Positions 30,611 through 40,389 of a DNA stretch of 64,000 bases are shown here, in pieces (position 1 is the first letter of the stretch; each line of letters begins with the position of its first letter). The translations under genes and the position numbers were made by a program. The DNA comes from Closterium sp. Naga37s-1 (taxonomy: Eukaryota; Streptophyta; Zygnematophyceae; Desmidiales; Closteriaceae). The notes beneath the pieces were generated by a model that worked only from the letters and a program-made list of their open reading frames with translations, was not told where the DNA came from and did not search any database. The stretch lies in assembly GCA_947471745.1 (NCBI GenBank), contig CANJKZ010000179.1:248001-312000 (forward strand). Direction: 5' to 3'.

Positions 30611-33442
30611 TTACTGATACTCCTTCAAAGACGCAAGCCTGCCCGAACTTTCTCGACCTGTACTCTGATCCCCAACCAGGTCACCTCTCCTAGCCATGTC
30701 CCTTTCCTGTGAAGCCCAAGGGTTGGACAAGGAAGGAGGTAGCAAAGTCGAGTACTGCCTACTAATGCTGCTGCCGCCGCTGCTGCTGCTACTAATGCTG
30801 CGAAAGTGGTCGCTCACTCCTTCCCAAAGCTCTGCCTGACTGGCACTGCTCCCGCTGTGCCTCCTGCGGCTCTGCACATTGCAGTTCTTCCCCTGAGACT
30901 GGTAGCACTGTGACTGGTGTTGAGATGCGAACTCCCACCAGCCGCCACTCTATTTCCGCCACGTGTCCAGGGAAGAACCAATTCAGTCGACGTCGGAACT
31001 GGTTTGTCCGCCAAACCCACCCGCCTGGAGCGCACATGATCCGAGAATTCCTCTTGTTCCTCGCAGGTAAAGGGAGAACTAGCGGAATTGTCTCCAGATT
31101 TTGACCGCCAATGAGTGCGCCCGCCACTTTTCTGGCCCCCATTTTCCAAGTCGCCTTTTCCCCCTTCGTGCGCAACCAGTTGTACTGTCCGCGACGATTC
31201 GCTGATGCTGCTGGGGAAGTGAACAGATCGGGCGGCTGGTCTGCGCGCACCCCCCTCCGCTTCCGCCACTTCCTCCTGCTCGGTCCGTATATGGCGCAAA
31301 AGCTCCGCCACGTCGCAGCTTCCGCCGCTGTGGCTCAGTCTGCTCGAAAGACCAGTTGCTTCTCCACTGGTGACGGGCAAAGCTCGAACAGATCGCAAGG
31401 GCGTCACGTTTCGAACGACACGGACTTCCCTAGACGACGGCGACGAGGACTGAGCGACGAGATTCAGAGGTTTGAGACTTCCGTGCGAAGTGCGCGACGG
31501 CATCCTGTCCCCTGCGAAGTGATCGCGGATCAACGGTGCGACATCTTGGCTGGCGCCACTGTGACGAAGCAAGGTCCCCGCCACCGCCTGCGCCGCCGCC
31601 GCCAGCGCCGCTGATTCTGCCGCGGTTCGGCGAGTCCGCATCCCAGTCATGACTCCTAGAAGAATGAATTGCCCGGTTGCTACCCGTAGCAGTAGCAGTC
31701 GCGGTCACTTTGCGGTCACGTTCAGTCGCGGTCGCCATGCGCGGAACCACAAAGCGGAGCGGAGAGCCCTGCGGAGAGCCGCGCAGCCCACGCCGCTTGC
31801 ACGCCTCCGTCGGACTGCGCGAATCGCGCGAATTGCAAGTCGGGAGTGGGCTCACGCAGCGAGAAGACCTGGAGGCCCGCGCTACGCCTGACTGCGGCGC
31901 GGAGCTCCCGCCATCAGAATCTGAACCTTCGTTTCCGCGCAGAGTCCGTAGCGGGCTTGCGCAGCGAGACCGCGCTACGCTTGAGTGTGGCGCGCAGCTT
32001 CCACCAGCAGAATTTGAATATTCGTTTCCGCGCAGAGTCGGTAGTGGGCTTGCGCAGCGAGAAGGTCCGGAGGGCCGCGCTGCGCCGCCTGACTGCGGCG
32101 CGCAGCTTCCACCAGCGGAATCCAACCCTTCGTTTGCCCGCGTTTCACGGGTGGTACTGCTAGTAGTACGGCTACCATGGGGGGCGGCAATAATATTATT
32201 CCGCGCGTCGCGCTCCTCGAGATCCCGCTCCTCGCGGTCCATCTCATCCTCTAGCATCTGCACCAGCCGCGCCATGTCGCAGCTCCCGCCACTCCCCGCC
32301 AGTGTTGCCCTACCAGGGACCCCCCAGCGGCGCTCCATACGCTTCCCCGCGGCGACGCCAGTGGCGGCAGAACACCCCTTCCGCGCATCGTGCTCCTCGC
32401 GGTCCATTTCATCCTCTAGCATCTGCACCACCCGCGCCATGTCGCAGCTCCCGCCGCTCTTCCCCAGGCGCGCCGTCCGCTTCCCCGCGGCGGAGCCGGT
32501 GGAGCCAGCGCACCCCTTCCGCGCGTCGTCACGGTCCGCGCGCGCGCGCGTTCCCGCCGGCGGGGAGTCGCATTCGCGAGCATCCATCGACGGGACGAGT
32601 CGCCAGACGTCGCAGCTGCCGCCGGAGCGCTGTAGAGCCCCTCGCGGCGGCGGCGCCGTTCTCTTCTCAGCCATTGCCGCAGTAGTTGCGCTGCCTCCGA
32701 TAGTGCCCCGTACTTCGATACTATCCATACTAATTCTATTAGAAGCCCTGCGCCGCGTTTCCCGTCGCGTCGCCAGGATCCGCTCCCATTGCTCGTCGGT
32801 CCCGAAGGTAAGCGGCTGTTGCGGCTGCGCATCACGCGCAGGATGATTGTGGTCGGCGCTCCCACGACGCTGCTCCTTCCGCTGCTCCTTTTGCTGTTCC
32901 CTCTGCTGCTCCTTCTGCTGCTGCTGCTTCTGCTGCTCCTGCCGCATCGTCCCGTCAGCTTGCTTTTTGCAGCTGTCGGAAACTCGGGCGGCACAAGTTC
33001 TTGATACCACCGCGACATCCGGCTGCGGCTCCGGAAGAGTCGGCGCGGATGCGCGGCGCAGAAGCGAGGCAGAAGGCGGAAGATGCGGAGGTCCCGCAGG
33101 AGCGGAGGCGGGGCCGGGAGAGTAGAGCGACTGAGCGGGCGACGCTGCCGCGGTGGTACAGGTTGAGGGGGCTTGCGGCGGGCAGGAGGGGGAGGGGGTG
33201 CGCGCAATTGACGAGGGGGAAGGGACGTTCAAGGAGAGGTGCGGTTTGCGCGTCTGCGGAGCAAGAGGGTCGTGCGGAATCTTGCCGGGGGAGCTCTCGT
33301 GCGGCGGTGTTAGCGCGTCGAGCGCGCACCGCCGCTGCACTTGTAAGGCTCGCGGACGCGGGTGACGCTGAAGGCTGGGCTTTCGCGTTTCCGGCTGATG
33401 CTGGTGCTGCTCCGTGCCTTCATGCCTCAGATAGGACGGCAT
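30611..33442 (-). CDS. Unidentified disordered protein with repeated SGGSCD motifs (frame changes)
   Basis: The minus strand is open from an ATG at 33442 to 31430 (670 codons). Coding character then moves to a second frame (about 31650-30814) and finally back to the first frame (30877-30611), so there are introns or two indels. The protein is Ser/Arg/Gly-rich with a Gln/Lys/Arg-rich run (residues about 166-193). Clear repeats are present: SGGSCDVWRLV at about 273, SGGSCDMARVVQMLEDEMD at about 329, SGGSCDMARLVQMLEDEMD at about 384, then in the second frame HSGASQDVAPLI and HSGGSCDVAELLRHI. A further trio reads GGSCAPQSG-like followed by SRCASPLPTLRGNE. I do not recognise the family. The repeats look like amphipathic short motifs in a scaffold. 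Start and exact exon structure are uncertain. Confidence 0.5.
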
Positions 33443-34543
33443 TGCGCTGTTCTCGCAGATCAGCTTGAAAATGCTGAAGGAGTACGACGAGCTGCTCTGT
33501 CGCTACATCGCATTATGGACTCGAGTCGAGACTCAACTCTGATCCATTGTAACAAATTTCCGGGACGAAGGAGCAGGGGTTCTCTTCTCTCCCAGCCTCC
33601 CACTGGTGATCTTTAGAACAGCTGTAGGATTCAGAGTGGGTGGTATGCTTGCTGGATGGCGCGTGCTACTTTTCAGAGTGGGTGGTATGCTTGCTTCTCA
33701 CCGCTCGTCTGAGCGACTTTACAGCAACTGTGCATTGCTCGCATCCGAAATTCGGCACTGCAGATACAGTACAAACGACTGTCACGTCATGTCTCTCGAC
33801 ACAGAAGGGAAAGCATTCGCGGCGAAAAAAGGCGAACTGGCAGAAGCCAGGCTTGCGCAGATTACACGCGTAAGTTGCCAGCTTGGTTACCTGATGGTCC
33901 CGGGATTGCGCTGCGATGCATAACGCAATGAGATCGACTGCTTTGCGATGAAAACCGGCGATGCTCGCACACATACAACGAGCCAAACCTGGCAAGAGGC
34001 TGTCGCCGGCGACCATATCTTACACGAGAATCTTGATCGTCAGGGCACGAATGATGGTCACAAGTGGGCCTGCGAGATGCCAGCTTCCCACGTACAGCAA
34101 GGTAACCAGTTTCGCACGTCAAGGTCCTGCGAGTCAATCGCATTGTTGCTACATAAATCATTCATGGCAACGTGGCCCGTTCTGCTAACGCGTACAGTTT
34201 GCCACTCTAGACACTTATGTGCAACCACATAGCAGACTGTTCTTCATAGCATGGCAAGCAAGTAGCCCTCCTCTAAGGGGTTTACATAGATATGGAAGCA
34301 ACAGGCTTGCCGTGCCAATGCAAGATCCATGTGAGAACATTATCCAAGCAAAAAACAACTGCCAACAGTTACTACAATATGGTAGTAACCTACGGTACTT
34401 ATTTCCCCATCTACATTATTATTTGTAACCCAAGCCAGACTTACTCTCCCCACTTCACTTCCGGGCCTTCAATTCACTCCCCTTGACCGCTCTTTCTCAA
34501 CTTCTTGTCACCTGCTTCTGCCTCTGACCCTGCTTCTGCCTTT
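33443..34543. other. Intergenic, no gene seen
   Basis: Contains a 30-bp direct repeat (TCAGAGTGGGTGGTATGCTT at about 33631 and 33674) and a GACTCGAGTCGAGACTC palindromic cluster near 33510. No supported gene; it should hold the 5' region of the minus gene at 33442 and the 3' end of the DEG2-like gene. Confidence 0.5.
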
Positions 34544-37500
34544 TCACTTTCTCCCCTTCCTCTGCTTCTGCTTCTTGCCCTTCGCTGCAACCTGCACTGC
34601 CGCTGCAACCCTCACATCAACGGCGTCACTCCTCATGCGAACGGCTTTCCCTGGTGTCTCATCCTCCCCACTAGATGACAATGATGCAGATTCACCACCA
34701 ACATCCATCTCCCCTGCCGCTGGTGCCGTTACGGCTAATGTTTCTGCTGGTGCTGCTGCAGCTGCTTCTTGTGCTGCTGCTTCCGCTGCTGCCGCCGACC
34801 GTAAATCCTCCGATCGGTCCGAGGGAATGCTGTGATCGGCCATGGCATCGCCCGTAGCAGCCCGCACGCTCCGTGTCTCCAGCACCACCAGCTGCCGGTG
34901 CTCCAGCTCAAACTGCATGAACGGCTGGCTCTCCCAGTCTGCAGTGCAAGCGTCCACCAGTGCTGCCAGCTGGCGGACGTTGCGCACCCGCATGCCGTTG
35001 AGAGAAACGAGGCACGTGTTGGTGATATCCTCGTACCCTATGTTGGCCTCATGCGCTAGCACCTGGATAGAACAAGGGAGGGAATCAGGGAAATCGGGCG
35101 TGAGTACCGCTGAGAGCGACGAGGCACGTGTTGGTGATGTAATCGTGTTGGTTTCATGCGCTAGAACCTGCTTTGAAGGCGGACGGCAAGGAGAGAGAAG
35201 GGGCGGAGGAGCAGGGAGGCAGAGCATACGTGTGGCGGAGGAGCAGGGAGATCGAGCAGGCACGTGTTGGTTAGTCTCATGGTTAGTCTGTCTGTAAGCA
35301 GGCACCTGATTTAGGTCTCAGGGGTTCGGGGTTAAAGGCCTGACCGACAGCGATCCCCCAACCTGCCCCTCATATGACTTGGCATTTTTTCACCTGCCTC
35401 AGCTCATCGAGCCTTCTCTCACCTGCCTCGACCGTTTCTCGCCTGGCTAAACTCTTTCACACCTGTCCCAACCACTTCTCACCTGGCTGAGCACCACCAC
35501 CTCCTCGTCCTCATGCTTTGCAAGCCCATGCAGCAGCTTCTGCAAATCAGCGACTCAATAGATGCCTCTTACCGGACCCAGGGCAAGCCCAATAACAACA
35601 CTTAACCTGCCTCAACCGTTCCTCACCTGCCTAAACCGTTCCTCACCTGCCTCTACCGTTCCTCACCTGGCTCAACCGTTTCTCACCTGGCTGAGCACCA
35701 CCACTTCCTCATCCTGATGCTCCGCATGCCCATGCAGCAGCTTCTGCAGCAGCGAAACCGGCGACTCAAACTCAAACTCGCTCCCATACTCCGACTGCAG
35801 AAACGGCTGCACTGCCGGAGTGAAAACTAGCCCTGCAACGATCAAATAGGTTGGCGGTTTCCCTCCCGTGTGGACCGGAATGAGCCGTTTCGGCGGCTTC
35901 AGCTGCACCTGAACTTTCGTCAGCTGCCCGTCGCGGAGAATTTCCAGCCGGGCAACCTCGCCGGAGAATTTTTGGCTGACCAGGAACCCGTAGGAGATGC
36001 GCTCGCCGGTTCGGAAAGGAACTGTACCGTCGCTTGCGATGGGGACATTGTCAAATGACATGATCACATCCCCTTGCTGTAACACGCCATGAGCACGAGA
36101 CGTTGGGTCGACTTTTCGCACGAGCACACCCTTCTGCCCGGGCGACATTTTCAGAGCTGCCCGGAGCGCAGGATTCTCCAGCCTCTGCCAGAGGATTCCG
36201 ATCGCGGGAAAACCGGTGTACTGCCCGTTCCTTCGGTAATCCCCGAGAAAATGCGAGATCACCGGCGTGGGGATGATATACCCAATATTCTCGGTGTCAC
36301 TATCTTTCAGGGACTGAAACGCTATCCCCACACACTCCCCGCGGTCGTTAAAAGCCGGGCCGCCGCTGTTCCCCGGGTTAATTGCTGCGTCGATTTGCAC
36401 TCCTAGGAGCTCTGACGCGCCGTGAGCGTACGCGGTTACTTCGATACGAGAGACGACGCCAGAGGTGACTGATATGCTGTCTCCTCCCACCGGGTACCCC
36501 ACCACTGTTACTGCATCCTCCAAGTGAGGGAGCCCGCCGAACCTGTGTTTGAGAGGAAAAAGGGACGAGGAGCAGGAGACGGAAGGTGGAAAAGAGAGGG
36601 GAGTTGGGAGATTGCTGCGTCGATTTGCACTCCTAGAAGCTCTGAGGCGCCGTGAGCGTATGCAGTTACTTCGATACGAGAGACGACGCCAGAGGTGACT
36701 GATATGCTGTCGCCTCCCACTGGGTACCCCACCACTGTCACCGCGTCTTCCAAGTGAGGGAGACCGCCGAACCTGCAGCAGAGGAGTGAAGGTGGCAGGC
36801 GGGGAAAGGAAGTTAGGATGTTGGATTATAAGGAGACGACGCCAGAGGTGACTGAGATGCTGTCGCCTCCCACTGGGTACCCCATTACTGTCGAGGGATT
36901 TTTACCTCACAGCACCTCACTGCACCTGAACGGAAAGACTTGAGCGGCTGGCGGCCCTGCCAGACCGATTCGTCGCACGAGTTTAGACAGCAAGGAGCAC
37001 AATGTCGCACTCCACACCACTCGCCAGCACCTCACAACACCTCTCAGCACCTCACACCACACCACGCCACGCCGATCGCCAGCGCGCAATACCTGTGCGG
37101 AAGCACCTGGGCAACTGTCGGCACCCCACAGCACCCCATAGCACCACACAGCACCTCACCTGAGCGGCTGGCGGCCCTGCCAAAACGATTCGTCGTCCAC
37201 AGCAAGGAGAGCAATGTCGCACTCCACGCCGATCGCCAGCACGCGTGCGACGAACTTCGTGTCGTCGCCGCGTCGCTTCAGCTTCACCTGCGAGTGGTGG
37301 CGTACGCGATACAATGCGCGTTCGTAAAAAAAAAAAAACACACACACAAAAGTCTTCCAAAAAAAGGGAAAAAGGCGTCTCCGGAATTTCACCTGCGTAT
37401 GGTGTTCCACGCAATGCGCGTTCGTCAGAATTCGCCTGCCCGGAATCATGAACCCGCTGCCCGTCGACGAAAACTGCCGCCGCTTCTGCCAGGGCAGCGA

Positions 37501-38184
37501 GAAATTCGGCTGCGTGTGCGTACAGTACACCTTAACGACCGCGTCTAGAAACGGGGAATCCGGCACGTCATCCTCGATATTGTCTCGCGACCCGCTAATA
37601 AGCCATGCCGCGTCAACGTCCTTGGATAAACCCAGATCGCCCAAATCGGACGGTTCCGCTTCAAGCAGACCCCCGTTTCCGGTAAACTCGTTAACTCCGA
37701 AAGCCGAGCCGCCGTGTCCGCGACCCCCCTTTCGCTGCTGCTTCGCTTCCTGCGCGGTCCCTCCTAGACCAACTTTCCCGCCTTTTTTTTTAGACGCATC
37801 CTTAATGATTCGAGAGGATTTAGAGGCTGCACGAGCCGCCACCCCACGAGACGCCTGCTGCTGCTGGCTTGGAAGGAGAAAGAGCGGCGCGGATGTTAGG
37901 AGAGCAGATTTGGACGCGGCTCCGTGGTGGTTCTTCGAATCGGCATCCGCGATTTGCGGCGATGGCGCGGGAATTAAGGGGGAGCGGAGGCCGTTGGCGG
38001 GAAGCGTGAGCGGGGATACGCGGAGGATCGACGGGGAGGGGAGCGCTGGGGAGGCGGAATGGAGGCGGGAGAGGAATGCGCATGGTCTCCCTCGTTTTAA
38101 GCACGAATGTGATAGAAACGAGGTGAAGCTGATTGCCTGGAAGAGACCCTGCTGGGTGGCTCGCGCGGCGACTACAACAACCAT
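34544..38184 (-). CDS. DEG2: DEG2-like chloroplast serine protease (DegP/HtrA family)
   Basis: Exons (minus, in order): 38184-37393, 37287-37160, 36542-35687, 35062-34544; phases agree and give 764 residues, longer than typical DEG2 (about 600). The N-terminus ([20 protein letters not shown], then Ser/Arg-rich) looks like a chloroplast transit peptide; a longer in-frame opening to 38241 has no ATG. The trypsin-like triad is visible: His in [11 protein letters not shown], Asp in ECDIALLAV, Ser in [14 protein letters not shown] domain follows ([29 protein letters not shown]), then the family's C-terminal region ([38 protein letters not shown]) and an Ala-rich, Lys-rich tail not usual for the family. 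By homology it degrades damaged thylakoid proteins. Partial exon copies lie in all three introns. A retrotransposon sits about 400 bp upstream of the start. Confidence 0.93.
35085..35305 (-). pseudogene. Upstream (in transcript) decoys of DEG2 exon 4 start
   Basis: Minus-strand copies of [14 protein letters not shown]-coding sequence at about 35105-35165 and, weaker, 35255-35305. Both keep the GCGCATGA/ACGTGTTGGT pattern of exon 35062-34544 but are cut short. Confidence 0.7.
35477..35560 (-). pseudogene. Downstream decoy of DEG2 exon 3 end with donor
   Basis: About 75 bp match the end of exon 36542-35687 ([22 protein letters not shown]) and end in CAG/GTGAGA on the minus strand. Several CTCACCTGGCT repeats lie between it and the real exon end. 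Confidence 0.75.
36600..36905 (-). pseudogene. Two upstream decoys of DEG2 exon 3 start
   Basis: At 36606-36774 about 165 bp repeat the exon start with its CTGCAG acceptor ([18 protein letters not shown]..., ending at IDAAI just before NPGNSGG). At about 36834-36900 a shorter piece covers [14 protein letters not shown]. The first is about 95% identical to the exon by eye. Confidence 0.85.
36906..37159 (-). repeat. Exon 2 copies and AGGTGCTG(T/A)GAGG donor repeats in DEG2 intron 2
   Basis: The intron contains a damaged copy of the exon 2 end at 36942-37015 (an in-frame stop and a lost donor), a piece near 37066-37100, and many 10-11-bp units reading AGGTGCTGTG on the minus strand that resemble the donor of exon 2. 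Confidence 0.7.
37288..37392 (-). other. Short DEG2 intron 1 with duplication-like ends
   Basis: 105-bp intron. Its 3' end (ACGAACGCGCATTG ... ACTCGCAG) resembles the end of exon 1 (ACGAACGCGCATTG ... ATACGCAG). Its 5' start (GTGAAATTCCGGAGACGC) resembles the start of exon 2 (GTGAAGCTGAAGCGACGC). Both junctions are AG/GT. An internal A/T run and a CA repeat fill the middle. Confidence 0.75.
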
Positions 38185-38580
38185 GCCGGGCGATAATCGG
38201 TTTGGCGAGGGGGATGGGAGGGATCTGTTGCGATGCGACACGGGTCACGCTCGACGCGAGAAGGCGATAAGAACACGGAAGGAGCAGGAGCGTTCTCTGC
38301 CTCGTCCTGAGGCAGAGTGCACCGGCGGACTTGCTAAAGGAGGTTGATTAAAGCGCAATCTGGAACCCTAAGTTGCTCGCAAGTGGAGCTTGAAAGGTGT
38401 CCGTGTGGATGGATAAGGGATCCCCAGGAGTGTGTTTTTTGTTTGGGGGATATTCGGATTCTGACAGGGCAATTGTGGTGTAGCTGGACCTTACAAATGT
38501 GGAAATTGTGAACCATATTATTGAGGCTGTCCATAACGAATCACAGCGTCTCTTCCCTCCGGAAGGAAGGTTTTGGATCC
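38185..38580 (-). promoter_or_regulatory. 5' region of the DEG2-like gene
   Basis: About 400 bp between the start codon and the retrotransposon. No promoter element recognised with confidence. The insertion will have replaced or displaced any distal promoter. Confidence 0.4.
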
Positions 38581-38935
38581 TGTAAGGAAAATTCATTTTC
38601 CTTACTTCGCGCCCTTGCTTACCGCGTACAAGACGGTTCCCGCCAAAGGCACCCAACAGTGAAACGTTACCCGCTCGCGACACTCGCCTCGACCATTGCT
38701 CCCGCCACTGTACACCTCGCGACCCAACCTCACGGTTCGGTTGGTAACCCGCGCTCTGATCCTCCGCCTCGACATTTCCCAACCTCGGCGCTAGGCCCGT
38801 CGCGCACCACATTCTCGCACATGACTGTTACCACGCTAGGCTTTCGCTATATATTGTTCGCTCATTCCTTCGCTCATTGTACTTTTTGCTTCGATAGTTC
38901 AATTCTCGCTCGCTCACTCTATTGCACTCGTAACA
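38581..38935 (+). repeat. 5' LTR of the chromovirus
   Basis: 355 bp, TGTAAGGAAA...CTCGTAACA. It has a TATATATTG element near 38850 that is deleted in the 3' LTR, a likely promoter difference. Confidence 0.93.
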
Positions 38936-38937
38936 CT

Positions 38938-38951
38938 TGGTATTCAGAGCC
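38938..38951 (+). other. Primer-binding site of the chromovirus
   Basis: TTGGTATTCAGAGC just inside the LTR, one insertion away from the tRNA-iMet site TGGTATCAGAGC. Confidence 0.75.
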
Positions 38952-39116
38952 TACGATCTCTTCTCGGACCGCACCCACACCCTCGCTTCACCACTATCTC
39001 AAATTTTGGGGGGGGTAGACGTCTCTCAGCGATCAAGCACCGCTGCTGATGTGCCTTCTCGCAAGCACACTCAGCCACGACCGAGGCTCTCGCTGAGCTC
39101 GCCCGACACCCCCGCC

Positions 39117-40289
39117 ATGGCCGAATTCAACCTTGCGACGTTGACGCAAGAACGCCTCGACCAACTCGTACGCCAGCTCGAGGAATCGACACTCGAAATT
39201 GCGACACTCATGGCGGAACGCGACTCCGCCCGACAGCAATCAACGGTGAATGCACCAGCACCAGCACCTGCAAATGCTCCTGCACAATCGGAGGAGTCGA
39301 TTATCATCTCATCCGGCACACCGTCGCAACACGACAGCTGGGACATCGCTCAGGCGCAGCCAGCGACGGCGCCGCCCAATCTTTTCCCGGGCATGGAGAG
39401 AGCAAGGACCACATCGGGCGTAAATGTACCTCGCGAGGCTCGTCGTCACGTCGGATTTGCGACATCAGCCGGCAACGACGACATTGGTGAGCCGATGCCA
39501 CACAAGCCGCAACGCCCGCCCTGCTTCGATCCTAGCCAGCGTGGAGGTCCGACGGTTCAATCGTGGGTGTTCACGATGAACGTGTCTTTTTACGCGAACT
39601 ACGTCACGTCGGATGCAGTGAAGATCCGGTACGCCGTATCGTTGATGCGGGGCCCCGCCATGGACTGGTGGCGAGTCATCGTGACGTCGCCACGCGCCTA
39701 CAAGCCACTGTCGCAAGAGGAAGGGCCCGCGGGCCCAGCCGTCACCTGGAGTTCATTCTGCGAGACAGCCCAATACAGCACGTGGGACGCGTGGTGCGCA
39801 GGGCTTCGGACGCGCTTCGAGCCAATCGCGGCCTCGATTTCAGCACGTCAGAAGCTGCGCACTTGGCGACAGCTTGGGTCGGTCCAAGACTACACCAGCG
39901 GTTTTCTCGCGCTGTGCGAGCAAGTCGGCTACATGTACGAAGCGGAGCGAGTGGATCGCTACGTCGGTGGCCTGAAGCTGGAAATCTCGCAATAGATTCT
40001 TCTTCGCGGGATCTCGAACTTCAACGAAATCTTGGCGCTAGCGGAGAAAAACGACATCCTACGCCGTCCGAGATCGGGGTCCTACTACGGACATCGCCCT
40101 CGGGGACCGACCGAGCACGCCACTGTACACGCCGTTGCGACGAATGCAGCTGCCGCGCCGTTTAAAAGGCGCTTCTTCGCGTGCAACAGGCCGGGCCATC
40201 GCAAGAGCGAATGCCCAGAGGAGCTAAGGCGCCGTGGAGCAGAGCAGGGGAGGGAGTCTGGGAGGCAGGGAAACGCCAACAGTCAGTAG
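39117..40289 (+). pseudogene. Chromovirus gag, with in-frame stop
   Basis: Capsid-type gag from the ATG at 39117 (MAEFNLATLTQERLDQLV), with the usual W-rich core (VQSWVFTMNVSF, AMDWWRVI, LRTWRQLGSVQDY). A TAG at 39993-39995 interrupts it after KLEISQ; the same frame continues (ILLRGISNFNEI) to 40289. A zinc knuckle is recognisable in FACNRPGHRKSEC, but the first cysteine of C-x2-C-x4-H-x4-C is Phe. Confidence 0.88.
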
Positions 40290-40389
40290 AGTGCGGGCCC
40301 ACTACTGACGAGACTCACTGCTCGCCCGACCTCACTGACCCTCACTGAGTCACAGTACCGATTCATGCAATTGATCGGGCTCGGCTGAA

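Noticed and set aside
37448-38347. Plus-strand 299-codon frame over the DEG2 first exon
   Set aside because: DEG2 catalytic His and transit-like N-terminus are on the minus strand; the plus frame shows no domain.
39563-40165. Second plus frame overlapping gag
   Set aside because: No retroviral motifs; the gag core is in the overlapping frame.
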